From assembly GCF_016902345.1 (NCBI RefSeq), contig NZ_JACJLR010000022.1, positions 1 to 55,595 on the forward strand: a stretch of DNA of 55,595 nucleotides. Direction: 5' to 3'. The notes under the pieces are model-generated. The model searched no databases. It had not been told where the DNA came from and saw only the letters and a list, made by a program, of their open reading frames with translations. The position numbers and the translations under genes are program-made. The stretch comes from Mediterraneibacter glycyrrhizinilyticus. Its GTDB lineage: Bacteria > Bacillota > Clostridia > Lachnospirales > Lachnospiraceae. Below, in pieces: positions 18,660-26,208 of this stretch. Positions within the stretch are counted from its first letter, which is position 1; each line of letters opens with the position of its first letter.

Positions 18660-19862
18660 TTATCCATTCACGACTGCGGATTCCAACTTACTTACCTCAT
18701 TATTAATATCATCTTCCATGACATGAGTATAAATATCAATCGTAGTACTATAATGTTGATGCCCCATAAGTTTCTGTACAACTTTTGGATTCATATGTAG
18801 CTCAAAACATCTACTGCAAAATGTATGTCTAATTGCATGAGGATATACATCTCCAAAAATAACCGGTACTCTTTTCTCTCGTACAGAGTCAAATGCTTCT
18901 TGCTTGTTAATAGCTTTTACTACTTTCTTACATTCTCTTTCTGCGTGATAACGCAACACAGGCGATCCCATAGAGGTTACAAATACCAGATCTGCAAACT
19001 CCCCAGTACTTCTGTATCGCTTTCCGAGTTCCTTTTTCAATCTATCCTGTTTCTTTTTTTGCGATAATAGCATTTGTTCTGCTTCACCCATGAATGGAAT
19101 CCTGCGATAAGAGTTATGAGTTTTTGGTGATGTTAATTTTATTCTCTTTTCGCCCTCATAATATTCACATGATAATGAACGGTTGATATTAATGCATTTA
19201 TTTTTGAAGTCTACATCTTCCCATTTCAGACCACCTACTTCTCCCACTCTCATTCCAGTAAGAAACATAACATAAAACATTTCCTTATACCAGTTATTTT
19301 CTACTTGTTTCAAAAACTTATTCTGTTCTTCCTGGGATAAGAAACGTCTCTCTTTTGTCTTATTTTCCCACGGAACCGTGATATCAAAGCAAGGATTGTC
19401 AGATATGATGTGGTTGTGCTTTGCAGATTCTAAACATTCCCTGACACGCCCTAATGCTTCACGCATGGTAGATGTTGCTTTTCCTTCCTCCTGCATTGTA
19501 TTAATCACAGCCTGAATATCCATATTGCGGATCTCGGAAACTTTCATATCGCCAATAAGTCTTCCAAAATTACTTCTATATTTTGTTTTCATTGGATTGA
19601 TACTTGTCTCCTTTATTTTAGGGATCTTATATCTGGTAAACCATTCTTCAAACCATTCATCTAGTGTGATATTAGACAGTTTTCTATCCATCCCATTTTT
19701 TGCATCTTCTTTAGCCTTTTCAAAATCTGTTTTGAGTTGCTTTAGATCAAAATTATACAACTGGATTTTTATACCGCCTACAACTGCTCTCGCTTCATAC
19801 CTCCCATCTTTCCTCTGATAAATTCCTTTTGGTAATTCTTTGCCTTTTAAATCTTTTGGCAT
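18660..19862 (-). CDS. tyrosine recombinase / integrase (Tn916 type)
   Basis: This protein of about 400 residues has an N-terminal three-strand DNA-binding domain (KGIYQRKDGRYEARAVVGG), a SAM-like core-binding domain and a C-terminal catalytic domain. The catalytic residues are R in MFLTGMRVGEVGGLKWEDV, H-x-x-R in PHAIRHTFCSRCF, H in LMGHQHYSTT and the tyrosine in TIDIYTHV. Its length is normal for the Tn916 group. It is followed, in the transcription direction, by the direct repeat taken as the element's left end, and the excisionase gene lies just upstream. It should catalyse integration and excision of the element. Confidence 0.95.
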   Translation of the reverse strand: MPKDLKGKELPKGIYQRKDGRYEARAVVGGIKIQLYNFDLKQLKTDFEKAKEDAKNGMDRKLSNITLDEWFEEWFTRYKIPKIKETSINPMKTKYRSNFGRLIGDMKVSEIRNMDIQAVINTMQEEGKATSTMREALGRVRECLESAKHNHIISDNPCFDITVPWENKTKERRFLSQEEQNKFLKQVENNWYKEMFYVMFLTGMRVGEVGGLKWEDVDFKNKCININRSLSCEYYEGEKRIKLTSPKTHNSYRRIPFMGEAEQMLLSQKKKQDRLKKELGKRYRSTGEFADLVFVTSMGSPVLRYHAERECKKVVKAINKQEAFDSVREKRVPVIFGDVYPHAIRHTFCSRCFELHMNPKVVQKLMGHQHYSTTIDIYTHVMEDDINNEVSKLESAVVNG

Positions 19863-19946
19863 TGCATTCATTCCTTTCCATTTTTCTATCATAAAAAAGA
19901 AATGAAGCACTCTACATATAAATTATATGAAAAGTTCGCTTCATTT

Positions 19947-20180
19947 TCAATCCAAAGTTAATTTGTTCACTTTATTTCCGCTTATGGAATCAATCCATTT
20001 ATCGAGTATAATCTTATTAGCGTATAGTCTGTTCCCGATCCGCACTGTAAATGGATTATTAGTTTTTGTCATTATTTCTCTTGCTTTCGTTTGTCCAATT
20101 CCAAGATAATCACAAAATTCTGTAAGATTAAGCAATCTCTTGTCCACTAATATTTTTTCTGTCATGCTTATAAACATCAT
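19947..20180 (-). CDS. excisionase / recombination directionality factor (Xis-like)
   Basis: This small protein (up to 77 residues) has a MerR/excisionase-type winged helix: LLNLTEFCDYLGIGQTKARE, then the NPFTVRIGNRLYANKIILDKWID wing segment. The Tn916 excisionase has the same shape. It lies directly upstream of the integrase on the same strand, as in Tn916-type modules, and would favour excision. The exact start is uncertain: ATGs at codons 1, 2 and 6 all stand near the AAGGAAGG site. Confidence 0.88.
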   Translation of the reverse strand: MMFISMTEKILVDKRLLNLTEFCDYLGIGQTKAREIMTKTNNPFTVRIGNRLYANKIILDKWIDSISGNKVNKLTLD

Positions 20181-20207
20181 CCTTCCTTATTTATTATTTT
20201 TGTGCAT

Positions 20208-20240
20208 AAAAAAGGACTACGGTACTTTCCGCAGCCCTTG
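20208..20240 (-). terminator. terminator after the zinc-ribbon gene
   Basis: On the minus strand GGGCTGCGG pairs with CCGTAGTCC, counting G-U pairs, around a 6-nt loop. TTTTTT follows. It ends the 22618-20261 transcript. Confidence 0.75.
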
Positions 20241-20260
20241 TTGTTATATTTGATTTTTAA

Positions 20261-21355
20261 TTATTCGTAATAATTTCCTGACTGGTAGTGAGCAGTACAA
20301 GAGGTTGAAACAATCCTATCAGGATCATCGATGTTCACCCATGCATCCACCTCTGCTTTCTGTCCTGGTGTCCAATTTGTAACCTGAGACGCATTTCCGG
20401 TAGCAATTATATTTCCTTCTTCATCTAAAGCATTAATATCAACATAAAAATAATCAAAGGTATATTCCGTTGTGTTTTCCATAGACAATTTGTATGTTGT
20501 ATAATCCCATTCATCTGTTGTGTGAGTCAGAACGAAATTTGATATCATATTTTGGATATCCTGTTTCATTTTCTCTTGCTCTTCTGCTCCAGATGCATCC
20601 TTCAGTATTCCATCTAATGTCTCCTGATACTGTTCATCAAATGTCAAATTATATTCTTCAACAATTTTCTTAATCAACATCGTTCTTTGACCATATATAC
20701 TATTCCAATCGTAATAGAAAGTATTATAATCAACTGTATAATTTTTCAATGAATCCATTGCTTCATTTAACAAATCAATATACTGCCGAGCATATTCTCC
20801 TAATGTATCGTCATTGAATTTTGCATCATAGAAGCCACTTAACATTTCAAGTTCAATAGCGGTATTATCCTCGTATATTTCTTCTTCCGTCTTTCCATCT
20901 TCGGGTAAATCCCATCTTGCCATCAAACTTTTTCTTAGTGTATTCAGAAACTGCCCATCAGTAGATAATGCATATTCACACTTTTCTACCATTTCCGCTG
21001 AATCTTCATATGTTCCAAGCTCTTTGAATTCAGTGAGCGCATCTTCGTATTCTTCGGATGCATATAATTCCTGTGCGTTATTATATTTTCTTGAATCCGC
21101 TGTTACAATTAAATATACTATTACACCGATAATAATAATACCAATTATTGCCCCAATAATGATAATGTTCTTTTTTGATATTTTTTTCTGCGGTTTCTGT
21201 TCCACAATATCATTCTGTCGTTTTCCAACTTCATACTGTTCTGGAGTTTCGTTTTCTGCGCCTGTAATTTGATTGATAGGATAACCGCAATAAGGACATT
21301 GCCCCGCCTTATCACTTATTTCTTTTCCACACTCCGGGCATTTAATTAACGCCAT
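20261..21355 (-). CDS. zinc-ribbon membrane protein
   Basis: This 364-residue protein has an N-terminal double-cysteine zinc ribbon (CPECGKEISDKAGQCPYCGY, residues 6-25). A disordered linker, one membrane helix (about residues 62-86) and a large extracellular region follow. That region starts with a TPR-like segment (ELYASEEYEDALTEFKELGT) and ends in a beta-rich FxxM-style domain. This layout is common in Firmicutes and in their integrative elements, with no known function. It overlaps the 85-residue gene upstream by 14 bp, so the three genes 22618-20261 form one operon. Confidence 0.75.
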   Translation of the reverse strand: MALIKCPECGKEISDKAGQCPYCGYPINQITGAENETPEQYEVGKRQNDIVEQKPQKKISKKNIIIIGAIIGIIIIGVIVYLIVTADSRKYNNAQELYASEEYEDALTEFKELGTYEDSAEMVEKCEYALSTDGQFLNTLRKSLMARWDLPEDGKTEEEIYEDNTAIELEMLSGFYDAKFNDDTLGEYARQYIDLLNEAMDSLKNYTVDYNTFYYDWNSIYGQRTMLIKKIVEEYNLTFDEQYQETLDGILKDASGAEEQEKMKQDIQNMISNFVLTHTTDEWDYTTYKLSMENTTEYTFDYFYVDINALDEEGNIIATGNASQVTNWTPGQKAEVDAWVNIDDPDRIVSTSCTAHYQSGNYYE

Positions 21356-21599
21356 CTCTTTTCCCTCCCTCGTACTCTTTGATTTTCCTCAAAATTCCTC
21401 GAAACACCACATCTTTCAATAAGTACATTTTATCACGACTGATTGGATAATCACACATAAAATCTGGATTTTCATCAAAAAATTCTTTCTGTTCCTCGTC
21501 TGACAGGAAAATAGTATATTCCTCATAAAAATCCAGATCATCGCCCATTACAAATTTCCAAAATTGCTCTTCTGATTGTAGCACTGTTTTGTAATACAT
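21342..21599 (-). CDS. small hypothetical protein
   Basis: This 85-residue acidic, aromatic-rich protein resembles no family I know. Its ATG overlaps the stop codon of the TPR membrane protein upstream (TAATG), and its own 3' end overlaps the zinc-ribbon gene. It is therefore translated as part of that three-gene operon. The segment FLSDEEQKEFFDENPDFMCDY is probably helical. It may be a cytoplasmic partner of the two membrane proteins. Confidence 0.6.
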   Translation of the reverse strand: MYYKTVLQSEEQFWKFVMGDDLDFYEEYTIFLSDEEQKEFFDENPDFMCDYPISRDKMYLLKDVVFRGILRKIKEYEGGKRDGVN

Positions 21600-22618
21600 T
21601 ACTCCGTAAATTGTCCTGATATCGTTATTGTCGATTTGGTTTTCGATATATTATAAAACAAGTCACCTACATATGTTGATCCATATATGCCACCACCAGA
21701 ACTATCTACCATATCACCGATTATATCTCCTACGCTCTCATATGTACTATCAGGTGTAAATCCTGCCACACAACAATACCAATCTGCCGTTAGTGCATTT
21801 GCATCAGAGAATATCCACGGGCTTTTTTCCCACATAAATGATGTTATTTCATAACGGCAATCAATTTCTTCATCGGCTGCATTATTAAATGTGATAGTAC
21901 CACCCGTACCTGTTGTAAGTTGATCAATCGAGAGATTATTAGCATCCAATTTTTCAATGGTAATGCCTTCCTTGTCCTTCATAACATCTACCATTGCATT
22001 ATATCTTTCGACAAATTTATTTAAAGAATAGGTGCCATTGACAATAGAATCCACCAGTTTTTCACTATCCTCATAATTTAAACCGTCCAAACAATTTACC
22101 GCAGACTCATAATTTCCTTCATCAAGGTATTGTTTCCCGAGTTCGTAGGACGATTTTATCAGATATTCATTACTATCTTCGTATCCATTGGCGGATAAAA
22201 CTGTAAATTTTTGTGAAGCAGCCGCATAATCGCCGTTATTATATAATTCTTTTGCGATTTCATATTCGCACAAATTCGCCTTATCCGTACTATCTTCATA
22301 ATCCAGATCACTCAATATATTTAAGGCATTTTCGTATTCACCATCTTCAATATATAATAATGCGATCTGATAATCACATGCTTTTACCTGTGTCGCAGAA
22401 TCTTTATAATCTTCTAATTCTAAAAAAATCTCTTTTGCAGAGGAATAGTCCTGATTCTTCATCATGCCGATAGCTTTATTATAGGTTCGTAAATCTCCTG
22501 TTCCTACAAATGCTATAATACCGCCTATTATCAAGACCGAAATTATAACTATAATCACAATAGCTTTCTTTTTTGATTTTTGTTGTCCGACGTTTTGGTC
22601 TTTACTGATGTTCTCCAT
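21599..22618 (-). CDS. membrane-anchored TPR-repeat protein
   Basis: This 339-residue protein has a short cytoplasmic N-terminus, one membrane helix (about residues 20-42) and an extracellular region of roughly five TPR-like repeats. Each repeat ends in a variant of LxxLxYEDS (LELEDYKDS, LSDLDYEDS, LSANGYEDS, LDGLNYEDS). A C-terminal beta-rich domain follows. It shares layout with the zinc-ribbon protein two genes on, so the pair may interact at the cell surface. A GGAGGGTGG site supports the start. The function is unknown. Confidence 0.75.
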   Translation of the reverse strand: MENISKDQNVGQQKSKKKAIVIIVIISVLIIGGIIAFVGTGDLRTYNKAIGMMKNQDYSSAKEIFLELEDYKDSATQVKACDYQIALLYIEDGEYENALNILSDLDYEDSTDKANLCEYEIAKELYNNGDYAAASQKFTVLSANGYEDSNEYLIKSSYELGKQYLDEGNYESAVNCLDGLNYEDSEKLVDSIVNGTYSLNKFVERYNAMVDVMKDKEGITIEKLDANNLSIDQLTTGTGGTITFNNAADEEIDCRYEITSFMWEKSPWIFSDANALTADWYCCVAGFTPDSTYESVGDIIGDMVDSSGGGIYGSTYVGDLFYNISKTKSTITISGQFTE

Positions 22619-22757
22619 TTTCCACCCTCCATATTTATAGTAGATAATAACACTTATATTTGTATTTTAATCTTTGATATATGCAAAAGCAATAAGTATT
22701 TTCCGTTTTAGTGTATATATTTTCACCAATACAGATATTCTTTCTGATACAGTAACA

Positions 22758-22770
22758 TCACAATATGTGA
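22758..22770. promoter_or_regulatory. palindromic candidate operator
   Basis: TCACAATATGTGA is a perfect 5+3+5 palindrome just before the ribosome site of the XRE gene and in the divergent gap to the minus-strand operon. This position suits autoregulation by the XRE protein. Confidence 0.4.
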
Positions 22771-22785
22771 AAGAAGGTCATACTA

Positions 22786-23073
22786 ATGGTGGATTTCGGA
22801 GAAAAAGTAAAGAAATTGCGGCATGAAAAAGATCTCACCCAACAACAGCTTGCCGAATTGCTAGGTGTTGCCGTGAGTGCCATTTCCTCTTATGAGTCTG
22901 GTAACAGGTATCCATCCTATGAAGTCCTCATTAGTCTTGCACGAATTTTTCATGTGTCTACAGATTATCTTCTCGGACTGGAAAAATTAAAAGCCGTTGA
23001 TGTAAGCGGTCTGGATGATAATGAAATCAAAGTTATTTTACAGATGATTGATGTGTTAAGAGAGAAAAAATGA
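22786..23073 (+). CDS. XRE-family repressor-like regulator
   Basis: This 95-residue protein has a canonical Cro/C1-type helix-turn-helix in residues 4-60 (LTQQQLAELLGVAVSAISSY) and a short C-terminal helix. It is transcribed divergently from the zinc-ribbon/TPR operon and lies on the plus strand, unlike most of the element. AAGAAGG precedes the ATG. It is a good candidate for the repressor of the operon to its left, binding the TCACAATATGTGA palindrome upstream. Confidence 0.88.
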   Translation: MVDFGEKVKKLRHEKDLTQQQLAELLGVAVSAISSYESGNRYPSYEVLISLARIFHVSTDYLLGLEKLKAVDVSGLDDNEIKVILQMIDVLREKK

Positions 23074-23103
23074 CACCTACTGTATTCGGTAAGTGTCATT
23101 TAT
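23066..23103. terminator. bidirectional terminator between convergent genes
   Basis: AAATGACAC (23068) pairs with GTGTCATTT (23093) between the XRE gene and the convergent 23106 gene. A and T runs flank both sides. Confidence 0.75.
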
Positions 23104-23105
23104 TC

Positions 23106-23540
23106 TTAATCCTGATAAGCCCTGTTCATATTCACTTTTTCCATTCTTTTCAATCCAGAATATAGAGTTTCAAACATTTGATCAATATCATCTTTTCCAA
23201 ATTGATAAAAATCAAAATCATTTGCCATATCGTAACACTGCTTCATTTTATGAATTGCAGTTACAGCTTTGTATAGTGACAAATCCATATTATACGCATC
23301 CTCAATGAATCCTCTTGATACATTTTCAAAACTTTCTACAGTTCCAATAAAGATATTAACTGATCGCTGCACATCATCTATCGATTTTATAGATTGCCAA
23401 TACTGATCCATACTTTTCTGGTCTTTTTTCCACCGTTTCTGTAACTCTTTATTCATATATCGGCTCACATGATATCCGGCATCATATGTTTTATTAAATT
23501 TATCTAGTTCGTCTGTTAAATACTGTTCTAATTCATTCAT
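23106..23540 (-). CDS. hypothetical helical protein
   Basis: This 144-residue, largely alpha-helical, charged protein matches no family I recognise. ACGGAGG precedes the ATG. It runs convergently to the XRE gene and shares its terminator. The aromatic-rich pattern (YHVSRYMNKELQKRWKKDQ, FDFYQFGKDDIDQMFETLY) is compatible with a soluble helical bundle. Confidence 0.55.
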   Translation of the reverse strand: MNELEQYLTDELDKFNKTYDAGYHVSRYMNKELQKRWKKDQKSMDQYWQSIKSIDDVQRSVNIFIGTVESFENVSRGFIEDAYNMDLSLYKAVTAIHKMKQCYDMANDFDFYQFGKDDIDQMFETLYSGLKRMEKVNMNRAYQD

Positions 23541-24168
23541 AATAATTCCTCCGTATATGCTTTAAAAATAGTATACCACTGATTAACTTTATAATGGTAT
23601 AAAATTTTGTCGGTGTAAAAAAATCAGAATACATCTGCCGCCCCTACCAATTAGGGGGCATTCCGACCGCCCTCGATATCAGACACGCAACAACCACTTT
23701 AGATACATACACCGCCGCAGATTCTCAAATTTTTTATGATCTGACAGGATTTCACTGCGGTTATATTTATAATTCCATAATCGCCATTATGGGTTTTAGC
23801 TTTATATCCTATATCCATCTGCTCATAATGCAGCCGTAATAAGCAAATTCAAAGCGGTTATGTTCTTAGCATTTACTATTCACGGCAAAATATACATTGT
23901 TTATTCCGTCTATTTTTGTGTTTATCGCCTTTAAAGGTGTTTTGTGTACTCCTGCACGTTTAACGCAAAAAAGCGTTAAAACGCAATATACGATGTTATA
24001 TAACGATGTGATTTTTTGCCATGTTCACACAGTCCTATTTTGATGTTAATAGTACACTTATAAGCCTAATGGCTAATTAAAAGAGACAGAGCCTATATAA
24101 TAGATCTGGACACACTAAAAAAGACGTGATCAAGTCACGCCCTTTTTACTAAATCCAGTATTCAGTTT
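23541..24168. other. non-coding stretch with short repeats and a terminator
   Basis: I find no gene here. Short inverted repeats are present: CGCCCCTACCAATTAGGGG (near 23640) and the AACGCAAAAAAGCGTT region (near 23960). The A/T-rich middle is dense in stop codons. A bidirectional terminator closes the right side, at 24121. Confidence 0.45.
24116..24148. terminator. bidirectional terminator
   Basis: CGTGA and TCACG pair around TCAAG, with AAAAAAG before and CCCTTTTT after. On the minus strand it ends the small-gene series 25518-24169. Confidence 0.65.
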
Positions 24169-24288
24169 TTATGCTCCCATTATTGCAAGTATCACAATCA
24201 AGATAAACAAAAACAATAACGCCCCGCCTGTTCCTGCCGATTCCTCAATCATTTTGTAAATACAGTATATAAGACTAATCACCCACAT
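24169..24288 (-). CDS. 39-residue small membrane protein
   Basis: A GAGAGGTG ribosome site precedes an ATG that encodes 39 residues. The short N-terminal part (MWVISLIYCIYKMIEE) is followed by a Gly-rich turn and one strong membrane helix (GALLFLFILIVILAIMGA). It ends right before a terminator. Single-helix proteins this small occur as holin-like, toxin-like or regulator peptides; nothing here decides which. Confidence 0.6.
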   Translation of the reverse strand: MWVISLIYCIYKMIEESAGTGGALLFLFILIVILAIMGA

Positions 24289-24300
24289 GTTAGCACCTCT

Positions 24301-24468
24301 CTACATTCTGACGATAATAACCGCCGTGTTATCGCTTTCAACGCTTTCTTTGTATGCTTCTGCTTCTTCTCTTGATGCAAAATGTCTTTCATCTATAATA
24401 TGACTTTCAAAAACATCTATATTTACTGCTATTACCTTGTAAAATGTTTTAACTGCTACTATCATCAT
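24301..24468 (-). CDS. 55-residue hypothetical protein
   Basis: A GAAAGGCGG site precedes ATGATG. The product reads MMIVAVKTFYKVIAVNIDVF at its start and ends with SDNTAVIIVRM, with a charged helix between (SREEAEAYKESVES). The alternating strand-helix-strand pattern suggests a small alpha/beta fold. It is in series with the 39-residue gene and the HNH gene. Confidence 0.6.
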   Translation of the reverse strand: MMIVAVKTFYKVIAVNIDVFESHIIDERHFASREEAEAYKESVESDNTAVIIVRM

Positions 24469-24488
24469 AATTGTAACCGCCTTTCCTA

Positions 24489-24974
24489 TTAGATTAATTT
24501 ACTTCCTTTTTCTTTGTTACAAGTCTCACAAAGTCCTTGTAGGTTCTTTAATGCATTGCTACCGCCCCGGATTACTGGTAAAATATGATCTAGCGTCATA
24601 TAATCTTTGACGCTAGTACAATCATCATTTTGTAACAACTTCCCGCATATAGCGCATTTACCGCCTTGACGCTTGTATATAATCTTTCTTTTATATTGCC
24701 TTCTGGTTATAGTTGTCCGCTTTCCTCCCATGCTCCACCGTAGCTTGTCCGTGTTAATCTCACACTGTACCGTATCTATTCCACACGCAACCGCCACAAT
24801 ATAATCACAATAACCATCCGTCAGTATTCCTTTTTGAGTTACTACAATCTTATTTTTTAATTGTCCATACTCCACATAATACCGCATATGTTTATTGATC
24901 TTCTCTTTTTTCGGCGGCGTATGTGTGTACATAGTCGGTATCCTGATTTCGTTTATGCTCATAGTTACCATCAT
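24489..24974 (-). CDS. HNH endonuclease
   Basis: This protein of about 161 residues has a C-terminal HNH nuclease domain. CAICGK and CETCNK form a zinc-binding cysteine frame, with the catalytic DHILPVIRGGSNALKNLQGL segment between them. The N-terminal ~95 residues form a strand-rich region, possibly for DNA recognition. The ATG at 24974 is chosen because AAGGCGG stands 5 bp upstream; an earlier in-frame ATG would overlap the previous gene. HNH enzymes often assist terminase cleavage of phage DNA, but this one lies far from the terminase and could be a homing-type nuclease. Confidence 0.85.
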   Translation of the reverse strand: MMVTMSINEIRIPTMYTHTPPKKEKINKHMRYYVEYGQLKNKIVVTQKGILTDGYCDYIVAVACGIDTVQCEINTDKLRWSMGGKRTTITRRQYKRKIIYKRQGGKCAICGKLLQNDDCTSVKDYMTLDHILPVIRGGSNALKNLQGLCETCNKEKGSKLI

Positions 24975-24993
24975 ACACACCGCCTTGTTAACT

Positions 24994-25308
24994 TCATTTT
25001 TCAATATCATAAAAAACTTCATCATCACGATAAAATTTTTCCATATCTACCGCAGCCGTGAATCTATCAGTAACACTAAAACTATAACCAAAATCTCTGT
25101 TGTATCTTTTCGACGCTTCACAAGCGATTCTGTAATAAGCATCAACCGCTTTGTCGCTGTCATACCATCCTTTAGACGCTTTCCGTCTGAGGTTATTAAT
25201 TACCGGCGTAATCATCTGACGGTATAACTCCCCGTCATTTGTGGCATATAATAATAACTCTCTGCTCTCCGTTGTTTCGTTGTAGATCATTGATCTAGTT
25301 CTTTTCAT
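24994..25308 (-). CDS. hypothetical protein
   Basis: This 104-residue protein has a well-placed GAAAGGCGG site before its ATG. It is mostly helical (SKGWYDSDKAVDAYYRIACE) with an acidic C-terminus. No family is recognised. Phage genomes often carry similar small proteins beside HNH genes. Confidence 0.6.
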   Translation of the reverse strand: MKRTRSMIYNETTESRELLLYATNDGELYRQMITPVINNLRRKASKGWYDSDKAVDAYYRIACEASKRYNRDFGYSFSVTDRFTAAVDMEKFYRDDEVFYDIEK

Positions 25309-25332
25309 AATAAAACCGCCTTTCTTTTTCTA

Positions 25333-25367
25333 TTGCGGTTTGCTATAATGATTAATAGCAACCGCCG
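25333..25367. other. hairpin in the leader of the small-gene series
   Basis: GCGGTT-GCTAT and ATAGC-AACCGC pair into an 11-bp stem with one bulged base, directly upstream of the 25308 gene on the minus strand. The stem contains the same GCGGTT string used in the ribosome sites of these genes, so it could affect translation or stop transcription. Confidence 0.4.
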
Positions 25368-25428
25368 TTTATAGGTTGCGAATAGGGCGTTTATTCGGGG
25401 TCTTACGGCTTACGCCTGCCCCGTCTGG

Positions 25429-25518
25429 TTAGTTGTTTGGATTAGCTTCTAACGCTTCTGCTTCGGTGGCATATAACACGTTGTCGGCTTTTCCAATATA
25501 ACCGTAATCGGTATACAT
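25429..25518 (-). CDS. 29-residue small ORF
   Basis: GGGGGTG precedes an ATG that opens MYTDYGYIGKADNVLYATEA and ends in LEANPNN. The Ala/Glu helix resembles the one in the 55-residue protein at 24301 (ASREEAEAYKE versus ATEAEALEAN), so the two may be related by duplication. Confidence 0.45.
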   Translation of the reverse strand: MYTDYGYIGKADNVLYATEAEALEANPNN

Positions 25519-25757
25519 CACTAACACCCCCTATTCAGTTGTATTTAAGATATTGCAAGGGTTCTAGTTTCTCAGGCTGTTGCCCTTGCTTTATCTTATG
25601 GTTAAATTATACACTTATTTCAAGTGTTCATCTATTGATATATTGCACAAATATTCACCTGTTTTTAGTGTATATTATGCACTTGTTTCAAGTTGACATT
25701 CATTTACATATACAATATAATAAACGTGTGTTCGATATACAGATTGGAGGTTTTAAG

Positions 25758-25982
25758 ATGTTACGATATAAAATAGATATACTGGATGCATTAAAACAAG
25801 CCGGTTTTTCTACCTATAAAATAAGAAAAGATAAACTTATAGGCGAAGCACAAATGCAAAAAATACGAGTTGGCGAAATAGCAAGCAAAGACACACTTAA
25901 CACGATCTGCCGCTTGCTTAATTGTCAACCGGGGGATATCCTAGAATATGTACCAGATGAAGCAAATCAAAAATCCGAATAA
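25758..25982 (+). CDS. small Cro/C1-type regulator (XRE family)
   Basis: The product has 74 residues and its ATG follows GGAGG. The frame is open further upstream but without a start site. It has a compact helix-turn-helix with the C-terminal LNTICRLLNCQPGDILEYVP motif found in small phage Cro-like repressors of Firmicutes. It lies divergent to the 25518-24169 genes and upstream of the second recombinase. It could repress either. Confidence 0.85.
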   Translation: MLRYKIDILDALKQAGFSTYKIRKDKLIGEAQMQKIRVGEIASKDTLNTICRLLNCQPGDILEYVPDEANQKSE

Positions 25983-25989
25983 AGAAATT

Positions 25990-26030
25990 CCAAAGAGCCT
26001 ACGCCATGCAGCGCAAGGCTTTTTATTTTT
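25990..26030 (+). terminator. terminator after the small XRE gene
   Basis: AGCCT and AGGCT-type arms around a 15-nt loop are followed by TTTTTATTTTT. Confidence 0.6.
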
Positions 26031-26136
26031 GCTTAGAATAAATATGTTTCCAGTTTTTTATGAGATAATCTGGCTAATATCGTAAAATACATATTGATTT
26101 TCTTTCAAACTGGCAACATATTCATGGATATGTGTC

Positions 26137-26185
26137 TTGTTTTCCCTTTGATCATGTGATATACTATATTCAGAACAAAAGTTCG
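26137..26185 (+). promoter_or_regulatory. promoter with LexA-like (SOS) box for the second recombinase
   Basis: TTGTTT (26137-26142), a 17-bp spacer and TATACT (26160-26165) form a plausible promoter. AGAACAAAAGTTCG (26172-26185) follows at the expected transcription start. It fits the Firmicute LexA consensus CGAAC-N4-GTTCG at all but the first base. LexA bound there would block transcription until DNA damage. Confidence 0.6.
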
Positions 26186-26208
26186 ATTTCAAGAAAGGCG
26201 GTATAAAT

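Noticed and set aside
18660..20180. A Tn916-like conjugative element
   Set aside because: Only the integrase and excisionase match. No relaxase, FtsK-like coupling protein or VirB4 homologue was found up to tsf.
24592..24617. CTAGCGTCA/TGACGCTAG inverted repeat as an att site
   Set aside because: It is inside the HNH coding sequence and encodes conserved residues of the nuclease, so it is probably coincidental.
25539..25757. Longer form of the small XRE protein
   Set aside because: The extra N-terminal part has no ribosome site and an unlikely hydrophobic composition, while GGAGG precedes the internal ATG.
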